A stretch of 64,000 nucleotides of DNA from Fusobacterium sp. IOR10 (GTDB lineage Bacteria; Fusobacteriota; Fusobacteriia; Fusobacteriales; Fusobacteriaceae). The translations under genes and the position numbers were made by a program. This document shows positions 34,053-41,968 of this stretch, in pieces (position 1 is the stretch's first letter; each line of letters opens with the position of its first letter). The DNA is taken from NCBI RefSeq assembly GCF_010367435.1, contig NZ_WJWY01000003.1, positions 34,168 to 98,167 of the forward strand, read 5' to 3'. The notes under the pieces were generated by a model, which saw nothing but the letters and a program-made list of their open reading frames with translations, was not told the DNA's origin and made no database searches.

Positions 34053-35072
34053 TTAATTATTTTCATACATTTTTTTATAATAATCTTTATACTCTCCATT
34101 GATAATGTTTTCCCACCAAGAAGTGTTGTCTAAATACCATTTAATTGTCTTTTTTATCCCTTCGTTAAATGAAGTTTCAGGTTCCCAGTTTAATTCATTT
34201 TTTATCTTTGTAGGGTCAATTGCATATCTCATATCGTGACCTGGTCTATCTGTTACATATTTTATTAAATCTTCTGATTTTCCAAGTTCTTTTAAAATTG
34301 TTTTAACAACTTCCAAATTAGTTTTTTCATTGTGTCCACCAATGTTATAAACTTCTCCAATTTTTCCATTATGTATTATCTTATCTATTCCTATACAGTG
34401 ATCTTGAACATAAAGCCAATCCCTTACATTTTCTCCCTTTCCATATACAGGTAAATTTTTATCATTTAGTGCATTTGCAATTATTAAGGGTATTAATTTT
34501 TCTGGAAAATGATAAGGACCATAGTTATTAGAACATCTTGAAATTGTTACTGGAACTTTAAATGTTCTATAATATGATTGTACTAATAAATCAGCTGAAG
34601 CCTTTGAAGCAGAGTATGGACTTGAAGTATGGATTGGTGTTTCCTCTGTAAAAAATAAATCAGTTCTATCCAAGGGTAAATCCCCATAAACTTCATCTGT
34701 TGAAACTTGATGATATCTTTTTATTCCATATTTTTTACAAGCATCTAGTAAAACCCCTGTTCCTAAAATATTAGTTTTTAAAAATATTTCAGGGTCTTCT
34801 ATGGATCTATCCACATGACTTTCTGCAGCAAAATTAACTATAATATCTGGCTTTTCTTCCTGAAAAAGATTATAAATAAAAGATCTATCTGCAATATCTC
34901 CTTGTACAAACTTAAAATTGTCATTTGACATAACAGACTCTAAAGTGGCTAGATTTCCAGCATAAGTTAGCTTGTCTAAACATATTATTTTATAGTTATT
35001 ATATTTTTTTAACATATAGTGGACAAAATTCCCGCCTATGAATCCAGCTCCACCTGTTACAATTATTTTCAT
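34053..35072 (-). CDS. rmlB: dTDP-glucose 4,6-dehydratase
   Basis: This 339-residue short-chain dehydrogenase-type enzyme has the NAD motif TGGAGFIGGNFVHY at residue 6 and the catalytic STDEVYGDL (Thr-Asp-Glu) near 124. The YSASKASAD Tyr-x3-Lys pair lies near 154, and RCSNNYGPYHFPEKLIP near 184. It converts dTDP-glucose to dTDP-4-keto-6-deoxyglucose in deoxysugar (e.g. rhamnose) synthesis for surface polysaccharide. It is the third gene of an rmlA-rmlC-rmlB order. No rmlD is present in the window. Confidence 0.95.
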   Translation of the reverse strand: MKIIVTGGAGFIGGNFVHYMLKKYNNYKIICLDKLTYAGNLATLESVMSNDNFKFVQGDIADRSFIYNLFQEEKPDIIVNFAAESHVDRSIEDPEIFLKTNILGTGVLLDACKKYGIKRYHQVSTDEVYGDLPLDRTDLFFTEETPIHTSSPYSASKASADLLVQSYYRTFKVPVTISRCSNNYGPYHFPEKLIPLIIANALNDKNLPVYGKGENVRDWLYVQDHCIGIDKIIHNGKIGEVYNIGGHNEKTNLEVVKTILKELGKSEDLIKYVTDRPGHDMRYAIDPTKIKNELNWEPETSFNEGIKKTIKWYLDNTSWWENIINGEYKDYYKKMYENN

Positions 35073-35096
35073 CTTATAACCTCTCTTTATTTTAGT

Positions 35097-35651
35097 TTAT
35101 CCATATATGAAGTCAGCATCTGAATCACAAAGTTTTGGAGCCTTTGCATCCTTTTCAGAAAGAATAGGATTAGATATTCCCCATTCTACACCAATTTCTT
35201 CGTCATTCCAAATAATATTCCTATCAGATTCAAAATTATAGTAATTATCAGCTTTATAAAGAAATTCAACTTCATCAGTTAAAGTTAAAAACCCATGGGC
35301 AAATCCCCTAGGAATTAAAAATTGTTTCTTATTTTCAGCAGAAAGCTCAATGGAATACCATTTTTTATATGTGGGAGATCCTTTTCTTAAATCAACAGCA
35401 ATATCTAAAACTGCTCCCTTTGCACATCTTACAAGTTTAGCTTGAGAATGACTTCCCTTTTGAAAATGTAATCCCCTAAGAGTTCCCTTAACAGATGAAT
35501 ATGAATGGTTATCTTGAATAAAATTATAGTGAAGCCCTGCTTCTTCCATTTTTTTGTGTGACCATGATTCCATAAACCATCCTCTATTATCCCCAAAAAC
35601 TTTTGGTTCTATAATATAAAGACCTTCTATATTAGTTTTTATAATTTTCAT
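35097..35651 (-). CDS. rmlC: dTDP-4-dehydrorhamnose 3,5-epimerase
   Basis: This 184-residue cupin epimerase shows PKVFGDNRGWFMESW near residue 17, QDNHSYSSVKGTLRGLHFQ with the catalytic histidine near 63, and the LIPRGFAHGFLTL segment near 111. It acts after RmlB on dTDP-4-keto-6-deoxyglucose. It lies between rmlA and rmlB on the same strand, with GGAGGAAAAC upstream of the ATG. Confidence 0.95.
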   Translation of the reverse strand: MKIIKTNIEGLYIIEPKVFGDNRGWFMESWSHKKMEEAGLHYNFIQDNHSYSSVKGTLRGLHFQKGSHSQAKLVRCAKGAVLDIAVDLRKGSPTYKKWYSIELSAENKKQFLIPRGFAHGFLTLTDEVEFLYKADNYYNFESDRNIIWNDEEIGVEWGISNPILSEKDAKAPKLCDSDADFIYG

Positions 35652-35670
35652 TTAAGTTTTCCTCCATAGA

Positions 35671-36549
35671 TTAATATTTAATTTTTCCAAGGGCAACTTT
35701 TTTTAAGTATTGTCCATATGTTGATTTTCCATAAAGATTGGCAGCAGTTAATAATTCTTCCCTATTTATCCAATTATTAATGTAGGCTATTTCTTCAAGA
35801 GCTGAAATTTGAACTCCTTGTCTTTTTTCAATAACTTTAACAAATTCACTAGCTTCTGATAATGAATCCACAGTTCCAGTATCAAGCCAAGCATAACCTC
35901 TTCCAAGGGTTACCACATTAAGAGAATCATCTTCCAAATACATTTTATTTAAATCTGTAATTTCAAGTTCTCCCCTTTTTGATGGTTTAACTTTTTTAGC
36001 AAATTCAACAACCCTGTTATCATAAAAATATAACCCTGTAACACAATAATTAGATTTAGGATTTTCAGGTTTCTCCTCTATGGATACAGCTTTTCCATTT
36101 TCATTAAATTCAACAATTCCAAATCTTTCTGGATCATTAACATAATATCCAAAAATTGTAGCTCCTTTTTTTTGAGAACTTGCTTTTTTAAGATGATTAC
36201 CAAGACCAGCTCCATAGAAGATATTATCTCCAAGTATCATGGCACAAGAGTCACCACCTATAAATTCCTATCCAATTATAAAAGCTTGAGCAAGTCCATC
36301 TGGACTAGGTTGTTCTTCGTAACTTAAATTTATTCCATAATTAGATCCATCACCTAATAATTTTTTAAAATTAGGTAAATCCTGTGGTGTTGATATTATT
36401 AAGATATCCTTTATACCAGCTAACATAAGGGTAGATAAAGGATAAAAAATCATAGGTTTGTCATATACAGGTAGAAGTTGCTTAGAAGTTACCATTGTCA
36501 ATGGATAAAGTCTAGTTCCAGATCCCCCTGCTAGTATTATTCCTTTCAA
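35671..36549 (-). pseudogene. rmlA: Glucose-1-phosphate thymidylyltransferase interrupted by one amber codon
   Basis: The frame from TTG at 36549 (GGAGG upstream) encodes [17 protein letters not shown]...GLAQAFIIG, then TAG at 36270-36268, then in the same frame [22 protein letters not shown] and the rest of RmlA to 35671. The family has a Glu at the TAG position (GEEFIG), so one GAG-to-TAG change explains the break; total length (293 codons) is normal and nothing else is damaged. The upstream fragment is 93 residues; a downstream ATG at 36240 has no good ribosome site. It may be a recent null mutation, a suppressed amber, phase-type variation or a sequencing error. Loss would block dTDP-glucose supply to RmlB unless a second copy exists. 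Confidence 0.9.
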
Positions 36550-36578
36550 ATTACCCCTCCTAAAAAATATATAATATT

Positions 36579-36607
36579 ATTTTATCATCATTAATGATAC
36601 TTTTCAA
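36579..36607 (-). promoter_or_regulatory. Sigma-70 promoter of the rml operon
   Basis: On the minus strand, TTGAAA (36607-36602), a 17-base spacer and TAAAAT (36584-36579) lie 30 bases before the rmlA TTG start. The interrupted gene therefore still has an apparently intact promoter and ribosome site. Confidence 0.7.
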
Positions 36608-36632
36608 TAAGTATTATATCTAGAAAGTATTA

Positions 36633-36677
36633 TATAAAAAAAATCCCCAGAAACCATTGTTTAGTTTCTAGGGATTT
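36633..36677 (-). terminator. Terminator after mtnN
   Basis: Minus-strand hairpin AAATCCCTAGAAAC...GTTTCTGGGGATTT (36677-36641, one mismatch) is followed by TTTTTATATA, 10 bases after the mtnN stop. Confidence 0.85.
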
Positions 36678-36686
36678 AAAAATATT

Positions 36687-37391
36687 TTATAAAGTTTCTA
36701 GCATACTCATAACTATTTTAGCAGAATGTTCAGCAGCTAAAGGTTTAAATTCATTGTAGTCCATGTGAGCAGAGCCATCTGCTTTATCAGACATAGCCCT
36801 TAGCACAACAAAGGGAAGATTATAGTTAAGTGCCACTTGAGCAACAGCAGCTCCTTCCATTTCAGTTGCCTTAGCTCCAAATGTATCCCCTATAAAGTCA
36901 ACTTGTTTTTTATTAGCTACAAATTGATCTCCAGTTGCAATAGTTCCAAGAGTAACCTTGTTTTTTCCTAAAATCTTAATAGCAGAATCATAGGCTATTT
37001 TAACAAGAGTTTCATCAGCTTTAAATTTAATTGATTTCTCCCCATCTATTAATCCTAAAGGACATCCAAATCCAGTTAAATCAAAATCATGTTGAACTAA
37101 ATCAGTGGAAATTACCAAATCTAATATATTTAGATTTTTATCAATTGCTCCAGCTATTCCTGTGAAAATAATCTTAGAAACATCAAATTTTAGAATTGCT
37201 GTATTAGAACCAATTGCAGCATTAACTTTTCCCACACCACATTTAAAAACAACTACATTTTTTCCAGAAAGTTTTCCTTGAAAAAAAACAGTTCTACCTA
37301 TTGTAGATTTTTTTGTTTCTTGCATAGCCTTTAATAAAATTTCTATTTCAGCATCTAAAGCTCCAATAATTGCTATTCTTTCTAAAAACAT
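36687..37391 (-). CDS. mtnN: 5'-methylthioadenosine/S-adenosylhomocysteine nucleosidase
   Basis: This 234-residue nucleosidase cleaves MTA and SAH to adenine and a thioribose product. It shows IAIIGALDAEIEIL at the N-terminus, GIAGAIDKNLNILDLVISTD with the conserved Gly-Ala segment, the ATEMEGAAVAQVA substrate motif near residue 175, and catalytic RAMSDKADG with Asp near 200. The ATG at 37391 follows AGGAGG; the in-frame ATG at 37412 falls in the T-run of the preceding terminator. The gene lies directly after tRNA-Leu and has no separate promoter that I can see. Confidence 0.92.
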   Translation of the reverse strand: MFLERIAIIGALDAEIEILLKAMQETKKSTIGRTVFFQGKLSGKNVVVFKCGVGKVNAAIGSNTAILKFDVSKIIFTGIAGAIDKNLNILDLVISTDLVQHDFDLTGFGCPLGLIDGEKSIKFKADETLVKIAYDSAIKILGKNKVTLGTIATGDQFVANKKQVDFIGDTFGAKATEMEGAAVAQVALNYNLPFVVLRAMSDKADGSAHMDYNEFKPLAAEHSAKIVMSMLETL

Positions 37392-37411
37392 AAATCCTCC
37401 TATTTTGGACA

Positions 37412-37439
37412 TGAAAAAAAGGAGAATAATATCTCCTTT
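37412..37439 (-). terminator. Terminator between tRNA-Leu and mtnN
   Basis: Minus-strand hairpin AAAGGAGA-loop-TCTCCTTT (37439-37418) with seven T residues lies just after the tRNA gene and only about 20 bases before the mtnN start, so mtnN is probably expressed by partial read-through. Confidence 0.8.
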
Positions 37440-37451
37440 ATAATTTTAAAA

Positions 37452-37540
37452 TGGTGCCTAGGGCCGGAATCGAACCGGCACGGTATCAAGATACCACGGG
37501 ATTTTAAGTCCCGTGCGTCTACCTATTCCGCCACCCAGGC
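37452..37540 (-). tRNA. tRNA-Leu (anticodon UAA)
   Basis: The minus strand folds as a class II tRNA of 89 bases including an encoded CCA. The acceptor stem GCCTGGG pairs with CCTAGGC (one G-U), and the D-loop region GGCGGAATAGGTAGACGC is typical of tRNA-Leu. The anticodon stem CGGGA/TCCCG closes the loop CTTAAAA, giving anticodon TAA at 37506-37504. A long variable arm and the T-arm GTTCGATTC are present. It reads UUA, the dominant leucine codon here. Confidence 0.96.
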
Positions 37541-37562
37541 GCATGTTGTCTAACTGCATAAG

Positions 37563-37591
37563 ATTATACTGGATTTTTAAAATTATGTCAA
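37563..37591 (-). promoter_or_regulatory. Consensus promoter of tRNA-Leu
   Basis: TTGACA (37591-37586), a 17-base spacer and TATAAT (37568-37563) on the minus strand, both perfect consensus boxes, end 23 bases before the mature tRNA 5' end. Confidence 0.92.
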
Positions 37592-37617
37592 TAAAAAAAA
37601 TAAAAATTTTAAAATAA

Positions 37618-37646
37618 TTGATTTTTTCATATTTAAATAATATAAT
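37618..37646 (+). promoter_or_regulatory. Sigma-70 promoter of the aminopeptidase P gene
   Basis: TTGATT (37618-37623), a 17-base spacer and TATAAT (37641-37646) lie 33 bases before the ATG, divergent from the tRNA promoter. Confidence 0.8.
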
Positions 37647-37678
37647 TTATTATAAATAAAGATTAAAGAGGTGAGATT

Positions 37679-39082
37679 ATGTTTTCAAGAGATACTTATG
37701 AAAAAAGAAGGATGGCATTGAAACAGGAGTTTGAAAAAGGATTAATACTAATTTGTGGGAATACTCTTTTACCAATGAATTTCAAAGACAACACATTTAA
37801 CTTTATACAAGATTCAACTTTTTTATATTATTTTGGTTTAAATAGAGAAAATCTTTTTGGTGTAATAGATATAGATAATGATGAAGAATATATATTTGGA
37901 GACGAAATAACAACAGAAGACATTATTTGGAGGGGACCTCAAGAAAAATTAAAAGATCAATGTGAGGAAGTTGGAATTGAAAATTTAAAGCCAAGTAGCT
38001 ATTTTTCAAATTATATTCAATCAGCTTTAGATAAAAGATTACCTATAAGATTTGTACCTCTATATAATCCAGAGGTGAAAATAGAAATAGGAGAATGTTT
38101 TGGAGTTACAGCTAAAATAATAAATACATACGCTTCAAAAGAACTTTGTTATGCTATAGCTAAACAAAGAAATTTAAAATCTCCTGAAGAAATTGAAGAG
38201 ATTCAAAAAGCTGTAAACATAACAAGGGATATGCATTTAGAAGCTATGAGGAAAGTGAAACCAGGAATGAAAGAATATGAAGTAAAAGCTTTATTAGAAA
38301 ATGTGGCTCAAAAACATAATTGCACTTTTTCCTTTCCAAGCATATGTACTAAAAACGGTCAGATATTGCATAATAATTCTTATGATAACACTTTAAGAGA
38401 GGGAGATTTGTTACTAATTGATGCAGGAGCAAGACTAAAAAATGGTTATTGTGGAGATATGACAACTACAATTCCTGTTTCAGGAAAATTTTCCCAAAGA
38501 CAAAAAGATATTTATAATATACTAATAAATATGTTTGATAGAGCAGAAGAATTAATAGCCCCAGGAGTTACGTACAAAGAAATTCATCTGGAAGTTTCTA
38601 GGGTTTTAGCTGAAGGGCTAAAAAATATGAAAATTCTAAAGGGACCGGTGGATGAGATAGTTTTAAAGGGTATACATGCTTTATTTATGCCTCATGGATT
38701 GGGACATATGATGGGATTAGACGTTCATGATATGGAAAATTTTGGGGAAGAAATTGTAGGATATAATGGGGAGGAAAAAAGTGAACAATTTGGATTGTCT
38801 TCATTAAGATTGGGAAGAAAAATAGAAGACGGTTTTGTATTCACTGTTGAACCAGGTATATATTTCATACCAGAACTTATAAAAAAATGGAAATTAGAAA
38901 ATAAATTTTTAGAAAATATAAATTATTTAGAGCTAGAAAGATATATGAATTTTGGGGGTATGAGATACGAAGGGGATTTTTTAGCAACGAAAAAAAGTAG
39001 CATTAGACTAGGAGATACTATGCCTAAATACATAGAGGAAATAGAGAAAGAAAGAAATAAAGCTTTTAATGACATAGATTAA
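37679..39082 (+). CDS. pepP: Xaa-Pro aminopeptidase (M24B, aminopeptidase P)
   Basis: This 467-residue metallopeptidase removes N-terminal residues before proline. Residues 1-160 are the creatinase-type N-domain (QDSTFLYYFGLNRENLFG). The pita-bread catalytic domain has its metal ligands in LLIDAGARLKNGYCGDMT (two Asp), MPHGLGHMMGLDVHD (His), FTVEPGIY (Glu) and MRYEGDFL (Glu). Length is close to E. coli PepP. GAGGTGAGATT precedes the ATG. It is transcribed alone; the 178 bases after it hold no clear terminator but contain the promoter region of the helicase gene. Confidence 0.92.
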   Translation: MFSRDTYEKRRMALKQEFEKGLILICGNTLLPMNFKDNTFNFIQDSTFLYYFGLNRENLFGVIDIDNDEEYIFGDEITTEDIIWRGPQEKLKDQCEEVGIENLKPSSYFSNYIQSALDKRLPIRFVPLYNPEVKIEIGECFGVTAKIINTYASKELCYAIAKQRNLKSPEEIEEIQKAVNITRDMHLEAMRKVKPGMKEYEVKALLENVAQKHNCTFSFPSICTKNGQILHNNSYDNTLREGDLLLIDAGARLKNGYCGDMTTTIPVSGKFSQRQKDIYNILINMFDRAEELIAPGVTYKEIHLEVSRVLAEGLKNMKILKGPVDEIVLKGIHALFMPHGLGHMMGLDVHDMENFGEEIVGYNGEEKSEQFGLSSLRLGRKIEDGFVFTVEPGIYFIPELIKKWKLENKFLENINYLELERYMNFGGMRYEGDFLATKKSSIRLGDTMPKYIEEIEKERNKAFNDID

Positions 39083-39260
39083 ATCTCTTTGTAAATTAGT
39101 GTAGGATTTGTGAGCAATATATATTTTTATTAATTGTTTTATTTTTTATTTTGCCTTCGTCATTAAAAATAATATACATTTTGTTTGATATATGATATAC
39201 TTATTAAGTTAAAGATTAAATTAAGAATAAAAAATTAAAATATATTTAAGGAAGTGACGA

Positions 39261-40931
39261 ATGAACAAATTAGAAAAATTTAGAGAGCTTGGATTGGGAG
39301 AAAAAACAATTAAAGCTTTATCAAAAAAAGGATTTGAAGAGCCTAGCCCGATACAAGCATTAACTATACCAGTATTGCTAAAAGGAGAAAAAGATGTTAT
39401 AGGTCAAGCTCAAACAGGAACAGGTAAAACTGCTGCCTTTGCATTACCAATACTAGAACAAATAGAAAAAAGTAATGGGAATATTAGAGCAATAATACTT
39501 ACTCCAACAAGAGAACTTGCTATTCAAGTTGCAGAAGAAACTAATTCTTTTGCAGTTGGAAGAAAAGTTAAAGTTTTACCAGTGTATGGTGGACAGGCTA
39601 TAGATCAACAAATAAGACAAATTAGAAATGGAGTAGATGTAGTAGTAGGAACTCCAGGTAGAGTAATAGATCTTATAAAAAGAAAGATTTTAAAATTAGA
39701 TAGTATTGACTATTTCATACTTGATGAAGCAGATGAAATGCTTAATATGGGATTTATCGATGATATTGAAGAAATTTTAAGTTACACAAAACCAGAAAAA
39801 AGAATGTTATTTTTCTCAGCTACAATGCCTAAAGAAATCTTAAAAATAGCTTCAAAACATATGAGAGAAGGTTTTGAAGTTTTAAAAGTTAAAAACAAAG
39901 AATTAACTACTAGTTTAACTGATCAAATTTATTTTGAAGTAAAACAAAGAGATAAATTCGAAGCTTTATGTAGAATTATAGATTTAGAATCTGAATTTTA
40001 TGGAATTGTTTTTTGTAGAACAAAAAATGATGTTAATGAAGTTAGTGGAAAATTAAGCGATAGAGGTTATGATGCAGGAGAACTTCACGGAGATATAACA
40101 CAAACTTACAGAGAAAAAACTTTAAAAAGATTTAAAAAGAAAAATATAACTATATTAGTTGCTACAGATGTTGCAGCTAGAGGAATAGATGTAAATGATT
40201 TAACACATGTAGTTAACTATTCAGTTCCTCAAGAAGCAGAAAGTTATGTTCATAGAATTGGAAGAACAGGAAGAGCAGGGAAACAAGGAACTGCAATAAC
40301 TTTCATAACTCCATCAGAATATAAAAGATTACTTCAAATTAAAAAAGTAACTAAAACAGAAATAAGAAAAGAAAAATTACCAGGAATAAAAGATGTAATA
40401 GTTTCTAGAAAACATAGAATAAAAGAAAGCGTTGCAGAAAATATCAAAGCAAATGAAATGGCTGATTTTAAAGATATGGCTTTAGAATTATTAAAAGAAG
40501 GAACACCTGAAGAAGTTTTAGCAGCAGTATTAAAATTAAATTATGAAGAAGTTTTAAATACTTCAAATTATAATGAAATTCAAGAAGCTACTGTGGACAA
40601 TGCAGGTAAAACTAGACTATTTATAGCTTTAGGAAAAGTTGATAAAATGACACCTAAAACAATAGTTGACCTAGTTGTAAAAGAATCTAAAGTATCTAGT
40701 GACAAAATCAAAAATGTAGAAGTTTATGAAAGCTTCTCATTTATGAATGTTCCTTTTGTTGAAGCAGAACAAATTTTAGAAGTCTTCCAAAAAAGTAGAA
40801 AAGGAAGAAAACCTTTAGTTGAAAAAGCAAAAGTAAGATCAAGTTCAGGTTCAAGTTCAGGTTCAAGATCAGGTTCAAGATCAAGAACAAGTTCAGATAG
40901 ACCAAAAAGAGATTATAACAGAAAAAAATAA
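39261..40931 (+). CDS. DEAD-box ATP-dependent RNA helicase (CshA/DeaD type)
   Basis: This 556-residue helicase has the Q motif near residue 25, motif I AQTGTGKT near 50, PTREL, TPGR, motif II DEAD near 156, SAT near 188, and motif VI HRIGRTGRAG near 332. A C-terminal RNA-binding region of the DbpA type (KTRLFIALGKVDKMTPKTIVDLV) follows from about 450. The last 30 residues are a low-complexity Ser-Gly/Ser-Arg tail, encoded by short imperfect repeats at 40842-40890. It probably unwinds structured RNA in ribosome assembly or mRNA decay. GGAAGTGACGA precedes the ATG. Confidence 0.92.
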   Translation: MNKLEKFRELGLGEKTIKALSKKGFEEPSPIQALTIPVLLKGEKDVIGQAQTGTGKTAAFALPILEQIEKSNGNIRAIILTPTRELAIQVAEETNSFAVGRKVKVLPVYGGQAIDQQIRQIRNGVDVVVGTPGRVIDLIKRKILKLDSIDYFILDEADEMLNMGFIDDIEEILSYTKPEKRMLFFSATMPKEILKIASKHMREGFEVLKVKNKELTTSLTDQIYFEVKQRDKFEALCRIIDLESEFYGIVFCRTKNDVNEVSGKLSDRGYDAGELHGDITQTYREKTLKRFKKKNITILVATDVAARGIDVNDLTHVVNYSVPQEAESYVHRIGRTGRAGKQGTAITFITPSEYKRLLQIKKVTKTEIRKEKLPGIKDVIVSRKHRIKESVAENIKANEMADFKDMALELLKEGTPEEVLAAVLKLNYEEVLNTSNYNEIQEATVDNAGKTRLFIALGKVDKMTPKTIVDLVVKESKVSSDKIKNVEVYESFSFMNVPFVEAEQILEVFQKSRKGRKPLVEKAKVRSSSGSSSGSRSGSRSRTSSDRPKRDYNRKK

Positions 40932-40940
40932 ATTAATCAT

Positions 40941-40989
40941 AACTGCTCTCAATTTAATAGATAACTATTAATAGAGAGCAGTTCTTTTA
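40941..40989 (+). terminator. Rho-independent terminator after the helicase gene
   Basis: A long hairpin with outer arm AACTGCTCTC (40941-40950 with 40974-40983) and inner pairing TTAATAG/CTATTAA is followed by CTTTTAT, 9 bases after the stop codon. Confidence 0.85.
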
Positions 40990-41002
40990 TATGGGGGATT
41001 TT

Positions 41003-41968
41003 ATGAAAAAAATAATTAAAAAATTTAGGATAATATTTTCTACTTTTTTTATTTTTTTTATTTTAGGAATAATTTTTGTGACTTTTCAAGTTGAGAAAAA
41101 GGTTAAGTACAATCAAATTTTAGAAATAAAAAAAGGAGATTCAGTAATAAAAACAATTAAAATGTTAAACCCCTCTAGGACTATTTATTTTAAATTATAT
41201 TTAAAATTTTGTGATGATGGGAAAAATATAAAAGCAGGTTATTATGAAATTAAAGGGAAATACTCAATAAAAGAAATAATAGAAATACTTGAAAAAGGAA
41301 ATGATAAATTTTTTAAATTCACAATACAAGAGGGGTTAACTCTTAATCAAGTAATAGACAAGCTAGAAGAAGAAAAGAGAATAGATAGGAAAAAATTTAA
41401 AGAAGAATTATTAGGAATAGAATTTCCTTATGTAACTCCTAATCATAATTTTGAAGGCTATTTTTATCCAGACACCTATTATTTTCCAGAATATTTTACT
41501 GAAAAAGAGATAATAACTACTATATTAAATGAATTTTTGAAAAAATTTCCACCAGAAAAATATTTAGATAAACAAAATTTTTATAAAAAATTAATTTTGG
41601 CATCTATTATAGAAAGGGAAGCTCAGGTTAAAAAAGATAAGAAATTAATATCTTCAGTTTTCTATAATAGAATGGAGAAGGGTATGACTTTATCCTCAGA
41701 TGCAACTATAAATTATATTTTTGATTATAAAAAAAGAAGAATATTATATAAAGATTTAAAGGTAAAATCTCCTTATAATACTTATATAAATAAAGGTTTA
41801 CCACCAAGTCCCATAGGGAATCCAGATAAAGATTCCATAGATGCAGCTTTTAAACCTTCTAGAACTAAGTATTTATTTTTTGTAGCTAAAGGGGATGGGT
41901 CTCATTATTTCAGCAAAACTTATAAGGAACATTTGGAATTTCAAAGAAAAAATAAAAAGAATAGGTGA
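41003..41968 (+). CDS. mltG: Endolytic murein transglycosylase MltG-like
   Basis: This 321-residue inner-membrane protein has one N-terminal membrane helix (residues 10-30, IIFSTFFIFFILGIIFVTF), a LysM-like segment, and the YceG catalytic domain. Family motifs are FEGYFYPDTYYFP near 152, the catalytic Glu in LASIIEREA near 207, and LPPSPIGNP near 270. MltG cuts nascent glycan strands to terminate chain growth. The ATG at 41003 follows GGGGGATTTT; the in-frame ATG at 40991 lies within the ribosome site. Its stop overlaps the GTG start of the next gene. Confidence 0.9.
   Translation: MKKIIKKFRIIFSTFFIFFILGIIFVTFQVEKKVKYNQILEIKKGDSVIKTIKMLNPSRTIYFKLYLKFCDDGKNIKAGYYEIKGKYSIKEIIEILEKGNDKFFKFTIQEGLTLNQVIDKLEEEKRIDRKKFKEELLGIEFPYVTPNHNFEGYFYPDTYYFPEYFTEKEIITTILNEFLKKFPPEKYLDKQNFYKKLILASIIEREAQVKKDKKLISSVFYNRMEKGMTLSSDATINYIFDYKKRRILYKDLKVKSPYNTYINKGLPPSPIGNPDKDSIDAAFKPSRTKYLFFVAKGDGSHYFSKTYKEHLEFQRKNKKNR

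Noticed and set aside
35671..36549. rmlA region read as two separate genes (93 and 189 codons)
   Set aside because: Both pieces are in one frame, separated by a single TAG, and together make one normal-length RmlA; the second piece lacks a ribosome site.
40842..40890. Short tandem repeat suspected of being a phase-variable tract or CRISPR-like repeat
   Set aside because: It is an imperfect GGTTCAAGATCA-type coding repeat giving the Ser/Gly/Arg tail of the helicase; units are multiples of three and there are no spacers.
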